DNA of 64,000 nt from Formosa sediminum (GTDB lineage: Bacteria > Bacteroidota > Bacteroidia > Flavobacteriales > Flavobacteriaceae), in assembly GCF_007197735.1 (NCBI RefSeq), contig NZ_CP041637.1, positions 1,426,001-1,490,000 of the forward strand, read 5' to 3'. The notes beneath the pieces were generated by a model. That model did not search any database and had not been told where the DNA came from. It saw only the letters and a program-made list of their open reading frames with translations. Of this stretch, positions 36,249-45,403 are shown in pieces. How positions within the stretch are numbered: position 1 is the stretch's first letter; every line of letters starts with the position of its first letter. Made by a program: the position numbers and the translations under genes.

Positions 36249-37343
36249 ATGAGTGGTAAAACTCAATCTTTAAAACAATTAGCGCTCCAGAAATTTAAAC
36301 GCAATTTCTGGGGCGTTTTTAGTTTCTTTTTTATTTTTTTAGTAGGGTTAGTTGCAATTTTTGCATATGCTTTGGCTCCAGACCATTCTCAATATGCTAA
36401 CCAAATGCATTTGTCTATTCATTCTAAAGCTCCTGGCTTTACTGTAAATATGCTAACTCTTCCATCAGAAATTAAAAACACCCAAAATGTTTTCGATAAG
36501 TTGTTTTTTGGAACAGTGAATACCGAGACAGAAGTGCCTATTTCTAAATACCAAATTAAAGAGCATACATTATTATATACAGAGTATGCTGCAGATGGAT
36601 TGATAGGTGAAGAAAAACAATTAGATTTAGATCTATACTCTGATAAAGAACAAGCAAAATTAGTAACTACAAAAACCTTTTATTTAGGTACAGATAAATA
36701 TGGTCGAGATGTTTTAAGTCGTGTACTTGTTGGGGCTAGAATATCTTTTTTTATTGGTTTTGTAGCTGTGTTTATCTCTGTATTAATTGGTTTAACTCTA
36801 GGAAGTCTTGCGGGCTATTATGGTGGGAAAGTAGATGCAGTTATTATGTGGATAATTAACGTAACATGGTCTATTCCTACTTTGTTATTGGTAATTGCCA
36901 TTACATTAGCATTGGGTAAAGGGTTTTGGCAAGTATTTATAGCCGTGGGTTTAACCATGTGGGTAGAAGTGGCTCGTGTAGCTCGAGGACAAATTATTAG
37001 TGCAAAAGAAATGCAATATGTTACGGCTGCTAGAGCTTTAGGTTATACAGATTATAGAATAATTTCTAAACACATTTTGCCAAATATTATGGCGCCCATA
37101 ATTGTAATTTGTGCGGCTAACTTTGCATCTGCCATATTAATAGAAAGCGGGCTAAGCTTTTTAGGAATTGGTGCACAGCCACCAATGGCAAGTTGGGGAG
37201 CTATGATTAAAGATCATTATAATTATATTATACTCGGAAAACCGTATTTAGCTATTATTCCTGGTTTTTGTATTATGTCTTTGGTGATGGCATTTATGTT
37301 AATGGGAAATGCTTTGCGAGATGCACTAGATGTTAAAAGTTAA
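36249..37343 (+). CDS. OppC/DppC-like ABC transporter permease
   Basis: 364 residues. An N-terminal helix (about 20-42) is followed by a periplasmic insertion of about 100 residues, then [21 protein letters not shown] and five further helices. The EAA loop reads [26 protein letters not shown], and [18 protein letters not shown] is typical of oligopeptide/dipeptide permeases. The usual OppB, ATPase and binding-protein partners are not adjacent, so the rest of the transporter must be encoded elsewhere. It begins 7 bp after prc, and its stop overlaps that of engB by 4 bp on the other strand. Confidence 0.87.
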   Translation: MSGKTQSLKQLALQKFKRNFWGVFSFFFIFLVGLVAIFAYALAPDHSQYANQMHLSIHSKAPGFTVNMLTLPSEIKNTQNVFDKLFFGTVNTETEVPISKYQIKEHTLLYTEYAADGLIGEEKQLDLDLYSDKEQAKLVTTKTFYLGTDKYGRDVLSRVLVGARISFFIGFVAVFISVLIGLTLGSLAGYYGGKVDAVIMWIINVTWSIPTLLLVIAITLALGKGFWQVFIAVGLTMWVEVARVARGQIISAKEMQYVTAARALGYTDYRIISKHILPNIMAPIIVICAANFASAILIESGLSFLGIGAQPPMASWGAMIKDHYNYIILGKPYLAIIPGFCIMSLVMAFMLMGNALRDALDVKS

Positions 37344-37945
37344 TCTATTTTAAGATTATTATTGGTATCTTCAATATAGTGTAGTAATTCTTCTTTCCCA
37401 ATTTCTTTAGACGATGACGTTATAAAGTAATTAGGCATAGCTTCCCAAGTTTCAAGTAAAACATCGCGGTAATCATTAACATGGTTTTCTATAGCCATGG
37501 GTTTTAGTTTATCTGCTTTAGTAAAAATAATAGAAAACGGAATGTTATGCTCGCCTAACCAAACCATAAATTCTAAATCGATAGGTTGCGGTTTATGGCG
37601 GATATCAACCAAAACAAATGCAGATATTAATTGTTCTCTTTTATTAAAATATTGCGTAATAAATTTCTGGAAAGTTTTTTTTGCGCTTTTAGATACTTTG
37701 GCGTATCCATATCCAGGTAAATCAACAAGAAACCACGAGTTATTAATTAAAAAATGATTTATTAATTGTGTTTTTCCTGGTCTTCCAGAGGTTTTGGCAA
37801 GACTTTTACGGTTAGTAAGCATGTTAATAAGCGACGATTTTCCAACATTACTACGCCCGATAAAAGCGTATTCAGGAATTCTGTCTTTCGGACATTTAGA
37901 CACATCCGAATTACTCATTACAAACTCAGCCGATTTAATTTGCAT
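37340..37945 (-). CDS. engB: Ribosome biogenesis GTPase YihA/EngB
   Basis: 201 residues, the standard length of the small TrmE-Era-like GTPase EngB (YsxC/YihA), needed for assembly of the large ribosomal subunit. The G motifs are GRSNVGKSS (P-loop), [12 protein letters not shown] (G3) and TKADKL (G4), and the N-terminus [14 protein letters not shown] is typical. It lies 9 bp downstream of the alpha/beta hydrolase gene and ends converging with the permease gene. Confidence 0.95.
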   Translation of the reverse strand: MQIKSAEFVMSNSDVSKCPKDRIPEYAFIGRSNVGKSSLINMLTNRKSLAKTSGRPGKTQLINHFLINNSWFLVDLPGYGYAKVSKSAKKTFQKFITQYFNKREQLISAFVLVDIRHKPQPIDLEFMVWLGEHNIPFSIIFTKADKLKPMAIENHVNDYRDVLLETWEAMPNYFITSSSKEIGKEELLHYIEDTNNNLKID

Positions 37946-37954
37946 AATTATTAA

Positions 37955-38722
37955 CTAATATAGTGCTCTAGATTTAAGCCATGCATCTAGTATGTTATTA
38001 AATTCTTCAGGATGTTCCATCATCGCTGCGTGTCCACATTTATCAATCCAATATAAATCAGAATCTGGCAACAAATTGTCAAATTCTACAGCAACTTCTG
38101 GAGGCGTAACATTGTCGTTTTTACCCCAAATGATACATGTAGGAATATTCATGTTAGGTAAATCTTTAGCCATATTATGCCTGATAGCACTTTTTGCAAT
38201 TGCTAACGTTTTAATTAGTTTATTACGGTCGTTAACCGTTTCGTAAACCTCATCAACTATTTCTTTTGTGGCTACTGCAGGATCGTAAAAAACATCTTGA
38301 GCTTTTTTCTTGATAACTTCGTAGTCACTTCTTTTAGTGTAACCACTTCCCATAGCGCTCTCGTACAAACCAGAGCTGCCAGTTATAACTAATGCTTTTA
38401 CTTTTTCAGGAAACAGTTTTGTATGGTATAGGCCTATATGTCCACCTAAGGAATTTCCTAGTAAAATAACATTGTCAAATCCTTTGTATTCTATAAAATC
38501 ATGCAGGTAATTTGCGAAACTTTTTACATTTGTTTTTAGTAAACTCATGCTGTAAATAGGCAATACAGGAATTACTATTTTGTAACCCTTAGTACTGAAG
38601 TAATCAGAGACTGCGTCAAAGTTACTCAATCCACCCATTAAACCATGTAATACAATTATAGGTTGTCCTTCACCCACTTCTAAGTAGCTAAAATTCTTTT
38701 CTTTTTTTAAGCGATGCGTCAT
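37955..38722 (-). CDS. Alpha/beta hydrolase
   Basis: 255 residues from the ATG at 38722. A reading frame from 38764 adds 14 residues that do not look like the family. The fold is clear: IIVLHGLMGGLSNFD (oxyanion HG), nucleophile Ser91 in GNSLGG, the acid region IIWGKNDNVTPP and His in DKCGHAAMMEHPEEF. Substrate unknown. It resembles cytosolic esterase/epoxide-hydrolase-type enzymes common beside engB and mraZ in Flavobacteriaceae. It is divergent from the dcw cluster across a 293-bp spacer. Confidence 0.82.
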   Translation of the reverse strand: MTHRLKKEKNFSYLEVGEGQPIIVLHGLMGGLSNFDAVSDYFSTKGYKIVIPVLPIYSMSLLKTNVKSFANYLHDFIEYKGFDNVILLGNSLGGHIGLYHTKLFPEKVKALVITGSSGLYESAMGSGYTKRSDYEVIKKKAQDVFYDPAVATKEIVDEVYETVNDRNKLIKTLAIAKSAIRHNMAKDLPNMNIPTCIIWGKNDNVTPPEVAVEFDNLLPDSDLYWIDKCGHAAMMEHPEEFNNILDAWLKSRALY

Positions 38723-38907
38723 TAATTTGTCATTATCATCAACAAACAAATATAGGTATTTCATTTTTATAAAGACCTATTTAATCCTGCTCAGCTTAAA
38801 TACTTTTTAAGATTAAATGTTAATAGTAAAATAAGTAATTATTCTGCTTCTCTAATATATTTTAAGTCAGGTGTTAAGCGGTTTTTTGTGTATTTAAACC
38901 CTAATTT

Positions 38908-38930
38908 ATATAAACTTTCAATATAAACTT
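38908..38930. repeat. Two direct copies of ATATAAACTT upstream of mraZ
   Basis: ATATAAACTT occurs at 38908-38917 and again at 38921-38930 (13-bp period). The copies lie just before the MraZ-box-like repeats in the spacer between the divergent hydrolase and mraZ genes. They may be a further binding site or a chance repeat in AT-rich sequence. Confidence 0.35.
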
Positions 38931-38936
38931 ATCAAC

Positions 38937-38966
38937 AAAGTGGTATAATGTGGTAAAAAGTGGTAT
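38937..38966 (+). promoter_or_regulatory. MraZ box: three 10-bp direct repeats at the dcw promoter
   Basis: AAAGTGGTAT, AATGTGGTAA and AAAGTGGTAT follow each other without gaps (10-bp period, core GTGGTA in all three). MraZ proteins are known to bind three or four short direct repeats with 10-bp period in front of their own gene, of the TGGGN form in E. coli and the AAAGTG form in mycoplasmas. The repeats end 9 bp before the -7 box and so cover the -33 region, as expected for autorepression. Confidence 0.75.
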
Positions 38967-38975
38967 ATTTTTCAA

Positions 38976-38983
38976 TATATTTG
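38976..38983 (+). promoter_or_regulatory. -7 promoter box of mraZ / dcw cluster
   Basis: TATATTTG exactly fits the Bacteroidota consensus. Transcription would start near 38990, giving a leader of about 26 nt before the TTG start of mraZ. No TTG -33 element is visible. That region is occupied by the MraZ-type repeats. Confidence 0.62.
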
Positions 38984-39015
38984 ACAATTGAAGAATCTAA
39001 TTCTAAAAATCTGTT

Positions 39016-39486
39016 TTGAACTCATTAATAGGTACATACGAATGTAAAGTAGACGCGAAAGGCAGAATGATGCTTCCTGTTTCGTTGAAAAAGCAGTTGA
39101 GTGCCGTGTTGCAAGATGGGTTTGTGGTAAAACGATCGGTGTTTAATCCGTGTTTAGAATTGTATCCAATGCAGGAGTGGAATGTGCTAATGCAGAAGAT
39201 TAATAAGCTAAATAGGTTTAAAAAAAAGAATGTAGATTTTATTAGAAAATTTACTGCAGGTGTAAAAATGGTAGAGGTAGATGGTACGGGCCGGTTGTTA
39301 ATACCTAAAGACTTAGCAGTTTTTGGAGGTATTTCTAAAGATATTGTTGTGGCTTCGGCTGTAAATATTGTTGAAATCTGGGATAAAGATAAATATGAAT
39401 TAAGCATAAGTGGCTCAGCTGATGATTTTGCAGATTTAGCTGAAGAAGTTATGGGACAAGACGATGAAGCATATGGAATATCATAA
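39016..39486 (+). CDS. mraZ: Transcriptional regulator MraZ
   Basis: 156 residues, two tandem AbrB-like MraZ domains. The first is MNSLIGTYECKVDAKGRMMLPVSLKKQL, with its DxKGR core, in the first 30 residues. The second has VEVDGTGRLLIPKDL near residues 91-105. MraZ binds repeats in its own promoter and controls the dcw cluster. The start is TTG. It gives the standard N-terminus and no upstream ATG is available. The last 14 bp overlap the start of rsmH. Confidence 0.93.
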   Translation: MNSLIGTYECKVDAKGRMMLPVSLKKQLSAVLQDGFVVKRSVFNPCLELYPMQEWNVLMQKINKLNRFKKKNVDFIRKFTAGVKMVEVDGTGRLLIPKDLAVFGGISKDIVVASAVNIVEIWDKDKYELSISGSADDFADLAEEVMGQDDEAYGIS

Positions 39487-40369
39487 CCCGGTATTGCTAA
39501 AAGAAACCGTAGATGGTCTTAATATTAAGGAAGACGGTGTTTATGTAGATGTGACTTTTGGTGGTGGCGGACATAGTAAAGAGATTTTAAGACGATTGGG
39601 GCCAAACGGAAAATTGTTTGCTTTCGATCAAGATCCTGATGCTCTTGAAAATGCTTTAGAAGATGATCGTTTTCAGTTAATTCATGAAAACTTTAGATAT
39701 GTAAAGCGGTTTTTGCGCTTTTATGGTGCAAAGCAGGTTGATGGGGTTTTGGCAGATTTTGGAGTGTCGTCTCATCAATTTGATGTTGCAGAACGTGGTT
39801 TTTCAACACGTTTTGAAGCGGAGTTAGATATGCGCATGAATCAAAAAAGTCAGCTTTCAGCTTATCATGTTATAAACGAATATGATGAGGAGCAACTAAA
39901 GCAAGTGTTGTTGCAATATGGAGAGTTGCGTGCAGCACCAGCTATGGCAAGATTAATTGTTGAGTCTCGTGAACAAGAGGTTGTAAAAACAAGTAATCAA
40001 TTAAAAGCGGTTTTAAAAAAGTTTTTGTCGCCTAAGCATGAAAATAAAATTTTAGCACAGATATATCAAGCGATTCGTATTGAAGTGAATCAGGAAATAG
40101 AGGTGTTAAAAGAGTTTTTATTGCAAATGCCAGAAGTCTTAAAGCCTCAGGGGAGATTGAGTTTGATAAGTTATCATTCATTAGAAGATAGACTAGTTAA
40201 ACGTTTTATTAGGAATGGAATGTTTGAAGGTGAGCCTGAGCGAGATGTTTTTGGAAATTTTGAAGTACCATTAAAAAAAGTAGGCGGTTTAATTGTGCCG
40301 TCTTCTGAAGAAATAAAAAACAATAATCGAGCGCGCAGTGCTAAGCTTAGGATTGCAGAAAAGATATGA
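39473..40369 (+). CDS. rsmH: 16S rRNA (cytosine-1402-N4)-methyltransferase
   Basis: 298 residues. SAM-dependent RsmH (MraW) methylates C1402 of 16S rRNA. The N-terminus YHNPVLLKETVDGL, the SAM motif YVDVTFGGGGHSKEIL, FDQDPDAL, ADFGVSSHQFD and the C-terminal SYHSLEDRLVKRF are all present. An ATG nine bases earlier (39464) is possible. The one at 39473 gives the usual MEYHNPVLL. It overlaps mraZ by 14 bp and ftsL by 4 bp. Confidence 0.95.
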   Translation: MEYHNPVLLKETVDGLNIKEDGVYVDVTFGGGGHSKEILRRLGPNGKLFAFDQDPDALENALEDDRFQLIHENFRYVKRFLRFYGAKQVDGVLADFGVSSHQFDVAERGFSTRFEAELDMRMNQKSQLSAYHVINEYDEEQLKQVLLQYGELRAAPAMARLIVESREQEVVKTSNQLKAVLKKFLSPKHENKILAQIYQAIRIEVNQEIEVLKEFLLQMPEVLKPQGRLSLISYHSLEDRLVKRFIRNGMFEGEPERDVFGNFEVPLKKVGGLIVPSSEEIKNNNRARSAKLRIAEKI

Positions 40370-40683
40370 GAAAAAGTGCTTATAGTTTGTTTAAGGGCAA
40401 GTTTCTTGTTAGCGACGATTCGTTTAAAAACTGGCGAATTATTGTGTTTGTGTCGTTTTTGGCTTTTATAATGATAGCAAGTTCGCACAGTGCAGATAGG
40501 AAAGTGCATGAAATAGCAAGGTTGGGCGATGAAGTTAAGGAGTTGCGGTCTGCTTTTGTAGATGGTCGATCCCGTTTAATGCGGATTAAAATGGAATCGT
40601 CAATAGTAAAAAAAATGTCTGAGAAGGGTTTGGTGCCTTCAGAAATTCCACCAAAAAAAATTAAAGTAAATATTAAAAATTAG
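40366..40683 (+). CDS. ftsL: FtsL-like cell division protein
   Basis: 105 residues. A short cytoplasmic N-terminus, one membrane helix (about 24-41, IIVFVSFLAFIMIASSH) and a periplasmic coiled-coil-like stretch rich in Arg/Glu/Leu (VHEIARLGDEVKELRSAFVD). This is the FtsL layout and the usual FtsL position between rsmH and ftsI. FtsL bridges FtsQ/FtsB and the FtsWI septal synthase. Sequence identity to FtsL is always low, so the call leans on topology and place. Confidence 0.8.
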   Translation: MRKSAYSLFKGKFLVSDDSFKNWRIIVFVSFLAFIMIASSHSADRKVHEIARLGDEVKELRSAFVDGRSRLMRIKMESSIVKKMSEKGLVPSEIPPKKIKVNIKN

Positions 40684-40692
40684 AGTTCAAAC

Positions 40693-42699
40693 TTGGCAAC
40701 AAACGAAAAGAACATATTAAACCGATTGTATTTTGTGGCAGGATGTATGTTTATTTTTGCCATGGCTGTACTTTTTAAATTGTGTACGATTCAATTTGTT
40801 GATGGAGATAAATATCGTAGTCTGGCAGAAAAACGTACAATAAAATCTGTTACTATACCTGCTAATAGAGGGAATGTTTATGATTCAGAAGGCAGTTTGT
40901 TAGCAACATCAGTGCCTAAATACGACATCCGTTTTGATGCGGTTACTCCAACTTCTAAAACCTTTGAAAAATATTTAAAACCGTTGTGTGATTCGCTTCA
41001 TGCATTTACAGGTAAGCCTTCAAGTTATTATCAGAATATATTGCGCAAAGCAAGAGCAAATAGAAATAGGTATTATTTAATTGCCAGAAATATTGGGTAT
41101 TCAGATTACATCCGTTTGCGCAATTTTCCGCTTTTAAACCTAGGAGCTTTTAAAGGTGGGCTTATTGTGGAACAAAAAACAAAACGCGAACATCCAATGG
41201 GAGGTATGGCGGAGCGTACAATTGGTTATGAGCGAATAGACGATCAAGGGAATGTTACACGTCCAGGTATTGATGGTGCATTTGGAGTGAAATATTTGCG
41301 CGGAACCGATGGTAAGCGTTTAAAGCAAAATATAGGAAAAGGACAGTGGAAGCCTATTGCAGATTACAATCAAGTAGAGCCTAAAGATGGGTACGATGTG
41401 TATACAACCATTAATGTAAATATACAAGATATTGCACATCATGCTTTGTTAAAACAATTGGAATATTATGAAGCTGAACATGGTTGTGTAATCGTTATGG
41501 AGGTGGAAACTGGAGCCATAAGAGCTATTTCTAATTTAGGAAGAACAAATAGTGGTGGGTATTATGAGAAGCTAAATTATGCGGTAGGAGAATCTCATGA
41601 GCCTGGTTCTACGTTTAAGGTTATGGCCTTAATGGCAGCTCTAGAAGATAAGGTTGTAGATACATCTACAGTTATAGATACCAAAAGAGGGTCAAAACGT
41701 TTTTATGGGCGTTCCATTACCGATTCTCATCATGGTGGGTTTGGCGAAATTTCTGTGGCGCGTGCCTTAGAGGTATCGTCTAACATTGGTTTGGCTACTA
41801 TTATAGATGATAATTATTCAAAAAACCCAGAGAAATTTATAAACAGATTAAAATCTTGGCATTTAGACCAGCCTCTAGGAATTCCTATCAAAGGGGAAGG
41901 AAAGCCAATGATTCCTGAGCCTGGAGATTCTAAATGGAGTAGAAATGCATTGCCGTCTATGTCTTATGGGTATAATTTAAATTTAACTCCGTTACAAACA
42001 TTAACGTTTTATAATGCTATTGCCAACGATGGTGTTATGGTGAAGCCGCGTTTTATTTATAGTGTAAAAGAATTAGATGAATCTATTGAGGTGTTTGATA
42101 AAGAGGTTATTAATGAAAAAATTGCATCAGAGAAAACGATAAAAGAAATACAAGCAATTTTGGAAAATGTGGTAAAACACGGTACAGGAAAAACGTTGTA
42201 TAATCCGTACTTCTCTATGGCGGGAAAAACGGGGACAGCACTGACGGAATACTGGATGGCAGACTGGAAAGAGAATAAGCGTTATGTGTCGTCTTTTGCA
42301 GGGTATTTCCCGGCAGATCATCCTAAATATTCTTGTATTGTGGTTATACATAAACCAAGTATAGAAAAAGGGTTTTATGGCGCAGATGTGTCTGGACCTG
42401 TATTTAAAAGAATTGCTCAAAAAATATTTACAGATACTCCAATTATTGATGAGGTAAATACGCTTCAGGTGGTAGATGAAACTGTAGACAAAGAATTTGA
42501 GACGTTTTATAAAACGGCTCAAACTTATAAAACAATTATGCCAACTGTAATAGGTTTACCTGTTATGGATGCGGTAGCATTATTAGAGAATTTAGGATTG
42601 GAAGTAGAGATGGATGGTCTTGGAAAAGTAAAATCGCAATCTATTCCTAAAGGACAAAAAGTGAAGAAAAATCAAAAAGTAGTTTTAAAGATATCGTGA
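40693..42699 (+). CDS. ftsI: Septal peptidoglycan transpeptidase (FtsI/PBP3-type) with PASTA domain
   Basis: 668 residues. N-terminal helix (about 12-32), a pedestal domain from about 45 (VTIPANRGNVYDSEG), then the transpeptidase with the SxxK motif Ser306-Thr-Phe-Lys309, SSN (VSSNIGL) and KTGT (AGKTGTALTEYW). A C-terminal PASTA domain occupies about 612-668 (MPTVIGLPVMDAVALLENLGL). The PASTA domain is normal for Bacteroidota FtsI but not for E. coli. The start is TTG at 40693, 9 bp after ftsL. The stop overlaps the murE GTG start by 4 bp. Confidence 0.94.
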   Translation: MATNEKNILNRLYFVAGCMFIFAMAVLFKLCTIQFVDGDKYRSLAEKRTIKSVTIPANRGNVYDSEGSLLATSVPKYDIRFDAVTPTSKTFEKYLKPLCDSLHAFTGKPSSYYQNILRKARANRNRYYLIARNIGYSDYIRLRNFPLLNLGAFKGGLIVEQKTKREHPMGGMAERTIGYERIDDQGNVTRPGIDGAFGVKYLRGTDGKRLKQNIGKGQWKPIADYNQVEPKDGYDVYTTINVNIQDIAHHALLKQLEYYEAEHGCVIVMEVETGAIRAISNLGRTNSGGYYEKLNYAVGESHEPGSTFKVMALMAALEDKVVDTSTVIDTKRGSKRFYGRSITDSHHGGFGEISVARALEVSSNIGLATIIDDNYSKNPEKFINRLKSWHLDQPLGIPIKGEGKPMIPEPGDSKWSRNALPSMSYGYNLNLTPLQTLTFYNAIANDGVMVKPRFIYSVKELDESIEVFDKEVINEKIASEKTIKEIQAILENVVKHGTGKTLYNPYFSMAGKTGTALTEYWMADWKENKRYVSSFAGYFPADHPKYSCIVVIHKPSIEKGFYGADVSGPVFKRIAQKIFTDTPIIDEVNTLQVVDETVDKEFETFYKTAQTYKTIMPTVIGLPVMDAVALLENLGLEVEMDGLGKVKSQSIPKGQKVKKNQKVVLKIS

Positions 42700-44159
42700 G
42701 TTTATTAAAAGACATATTATATAAAGTAGCTATAGATACTGTTGTTGGGGCAACCAATATACATGTAAATAATATTGCTTTCGATTCAAGAAAAATTGAG
42801 TTGAATGATGTGTTTGTGGCAATTTCAGGAACTGTCGCGGATGGTCATGGTTTTATTGAAACGGCTATAAATAAAGGTGCTTTAGTTGTAGTCTGTGAAC
42901 ACATACCAGAGCAGCGTGTAAATGGAGTTACTTATATTAAAGTTGAAGATACTAAAGTGGCTTTAGCAATAATGGCTTCTAATTTTTACCAAAACCCTTC
43001 AGAGAATTTAAAACTTGTAGGTGTAACAGGGACTAACGGAAAAACTACTATTGCAACGTTATTATATCAATTATTTAAAGCGGCTGGTTATAAAGTAGGG
43101 TTGCTTTCAACGGTTAAAATTTTGATAAATGATACGGTGTATCCTGCTACACATACCACTCCAGATTCGTTAAACATCAATGCGTATTTAAGTTTAATGA
43201 ATCAAGAAGGTGTTGAGTTTTGTTTTATGGAAGTGAGCTCGCATGGGATTCATCAAAAACGTACAGAGGGGCTTCATTTTGTAGGAGGAGTCTTTACAAA
43301 CTTGTCGCACGATCATCTAGATTATCACAATACATTTGCTGAGTATCGTGATGTTAAAAAAACATTTTTCGATCAGTTGCCAAAAACGGCTTTTGCGCTT
43401 GTAAATGTAGATGATAAAAATGGAGAAGTGATGCTTCAAAATACTAAAGCTGCAAAATATACTTACGGATTAAAAAATTACGCCGATTATAGAGCACAGA
43501 TTTTAGAAAATCAATTTACAGGATTGCTATTAAAAATCAATGATAATGAAGTTTGGTCTAGATTAATCGGACATTTTAATGCTTCTAATTTATTGGCCAT
43601 TTACGGTGTAGCAGAATTGCTAGGCTTAGAAAATGATGAAACGTTAAGATTGATAAGTGGATTAGAAAGTGTGACCGGAAGATTTCAGTATTTAATTTCA
43701 GATTCAAAAATTACAGCCATTGTAGATTATGCACATACGCCAGATGCTTTACAAAATGTATTAGAAACGATAAACAGTATTAGAACTAAAAATGAAGATT
43801 TAATTACTGTTGTGGGTTGCGGAGGAAATAGAGATAAAACCAAGCGCCCTAAAATGGGACGTATTGCTGCTGCTATGAGTACCAAAGTGGTGTTTACAAG
43901 TGATAATCCTAGGTTTGAAGATGCTAATGCTATTATTGAAGAAATAGAACAAGGTGTAGAGCCTATGTATTTTAAAAAAACAATGTCTATTTCAGACAGA
44001 AGACAAGCTATTAAAACAGCTTGCCAATTAGCGCAGCCTAACGATATAATATTAATTGCAGGTAAGGGTCATGAGACTTACCAAGATATAAAAGGAGAGC
44101 GTTTCGATTTTAACGATTTCGAAATTGTAAATCAATATTTAAAACAGCTAGAGAAATAA
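42696..44159 (+). CDS. murE: UDP-MurNAc-Ala-Glu:meso-diaminopimelate ligase
   Basis: 487 residues, Mur ligase family. The P-loop is [10 protein letters not shown], with [12 protein letters not shown] and HLDYHNT in the middle. D403-N-P-R406 (TSDNPRFED) is the motif that marks meso-diaminopimelate as the added residue; lysine-adding enzymes differ there. The peptidoglycan is thus predicted to be of the DAP type. Starts with GTG overlapping the ftsI stop by 4 bp; mraY follows 1 bp after the stop. Confidence 0.95.
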   Translation: MSLLKDILYKVAIDTVVGATNIHVNNIAFDSRKIELNDVFVAISGTVADGHGFIETAINKGALVVVCEHIPEQRVNGVTYIKVEDTKVALAIMASNFYQNPSENLKLVGVTGTNGKTTIATLLYQLFKAAGYKVGLLSTVKILINDTVYPATHTTPDSLNINAYLSLMNQEGVEFCFMEVSSHGIHQKRTEGLHFVGGVFTNLSHDHLDYHNTFAEYRDVKKTFFDQLPKTAFALVNVDDKNGEVMLQNTKAAKYTYGLKNYADYRAQILENQFTGLLLKINDNEVWSRLIGHFNASNLLAIYGVAELLGLENDETLRLISGLESVTGRFQYLISDSKITAIVDYAHTPDALQNVLETINSIRTKNEDLITVVGCGGNRDKTKRPKMGRIAAAMSTKVVFTSDNPRFEDANAIIEEIEQGVEPMYFKKTMSISDRRQAIKTACQLAQPNDIILIAGKGHETYQDIKGERFDFNDFEIVNQYLKQLEK

Positions 44160-44160
44160 T

Positions 44161-45402
44161 ATGCTATACTATTTTTTCGAGTATTTAGAGAAACATTATC
44201 AGTTCCCAGGAGCTTCGTTGTTTGGTTTTATAACCTTTCGAGCGGCTGTTGCAATCCTGATGTCTTTAATGATTTCTACAGTGTATGGAAAGCGTATTAT
44301 TCGTTTTTTACAACGTCAGCAAGTCGGAGAAACTATTCGTGATTTAGGTTTAGAAGGACAAACTGAAAAAGCAGGAACGCCAACTATGGGTGGAATTATT
44401 ATCATTCTAGCGACTTTAATTCCAGTGGTCTTATTAGCAAAGTTAGATAATGTTTATATCCTTTTACTTATAGTTACTACAGTATGGATGGGAACTATTG
44501 GTTTTATAGACGATTATATAAAGAAATTTAAAAACGATAAAGAAGGGTTAAAAGGTAAGTTTAAGGTGTTAGGACAAGTAGGATTAGGTCTTATTGTTGG
44601 TGCTACTTTGTATTTTAATCCGAATGTAACTATAAAAGAGAAGCTTCCAGAAGCACAACAAAAAGAGATTATAGCAGAGGATCCTAATGCGTTACCTGGG
44701 AAGTTTTTCGCTGCAGAAGAGCAATCAACTAAAACAACAATTCCATTTATTAAAGGGAATGAGTTTAATTATTCTGATTTAATTACTTGGATTAGTCCAG
44801 AATTAGCAAAATATGCATGGGTGTTATTCATTCCTATTGTCATTTTTATTATAACAGCAGTTTCTAATGGTGCTAATCTTACAGATGGAATAGATGGTTT
44901 GGCTGCCGGAACTTCTGCAATTATAGTGTTTACTTTGGGAATTTTTGCTTGGGTATCTGGTAACATAATTTTCTCAGATTACTTAAATATTATGTATATC
45001 CCGCGTGTTGAAGAAATTACCATTTATATCGCTGCATTTATGGGGGCTTTAGTTGGGTTTTTATGGTACAATACGTACCCGGCACAAGTGTTTATGGGAG
45101 ATACGGGTAGTTTAACAATTGGTGGAATTATTGCTGTTATAGCAATAGCAGTTAGAAAAGAATGGTTAATTCCAGTGTTATGTGGGATCTTTTTAGCAGA
45201 AAATTTATCGGTGGTATTGCAAGTGAGTTACTTTAAATACACCCGTAAGAAATATGGTGAAGGTCGACGAATTTTTAAGATGTCGCCTTTACATCATCAC
45301 TATCAGAAATCCGGGTATCACGAAAGTAAGATTGTTACGCGCTTTTGGATTATAGGAATTCTTTTGGCGATTATAACCGTTGTAACCTTGAAAATTAGAT
45401 AA
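44161..45402 (+). CDS. mraY: Phospho-MurNAc-pentapeptide transferase
   Basis: 413 residues, about ten helices. It makes lipid I from UDP-MurNAc-pentapeptide and undecaprenyl phosphate. Motifs include [60 protein letters not shown] and [15 protein letters not shown]. It is about 50 residues longer than E. coli MraY because of a hydrophilic insert (about 158-205), which is usual in Bacteroidota. Neighbours murE and murD are 1 bp away on each side. Confidence 0.96.
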   Translation: MLYYFFEYLEKHYQFPGASLFGFITFRAAVAILMSLMISTVYGKRIIRFLQRQQVGETIRDLGLEGQTEKAGTPTMGGIIIILATLIPVVLLAKLDNVYILLLIVTTVWMGTIGFIDDYIKKFKNDKEGLKGKFKVLGQVGLGLIVGATLYFNPNVTIKEKLPEAQQKEIIAEDPNALPGKFFAAEEQSTKTTIPFIKGNEFNYSDLITWISPELAKYAWVLFIPIVIFIITAVSNGANLTDGIDGLAAGTSAIIVFTLGIFAWVSGNIIFSDYLNIMYIPRVEEITIYIAAFMGALVGFLWYNTYPAQVFMGDTGSLTIGGIIAVIAIAVRKEWLIPVLCGIFLAENLSVVLQVSYFKYTRKKYGEGRRIFKMSPLHHHYQKSGYHESKIVTRFWIIGILLAIITVVTLKIR

Positions 45403-45403
45403 T

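Noticed and set aside
39003-39407. Minus-strand frame of 134 codons across mraZ
   Set aside because: Fully antisense to a well-supported mraZ, with no recognisable domain.
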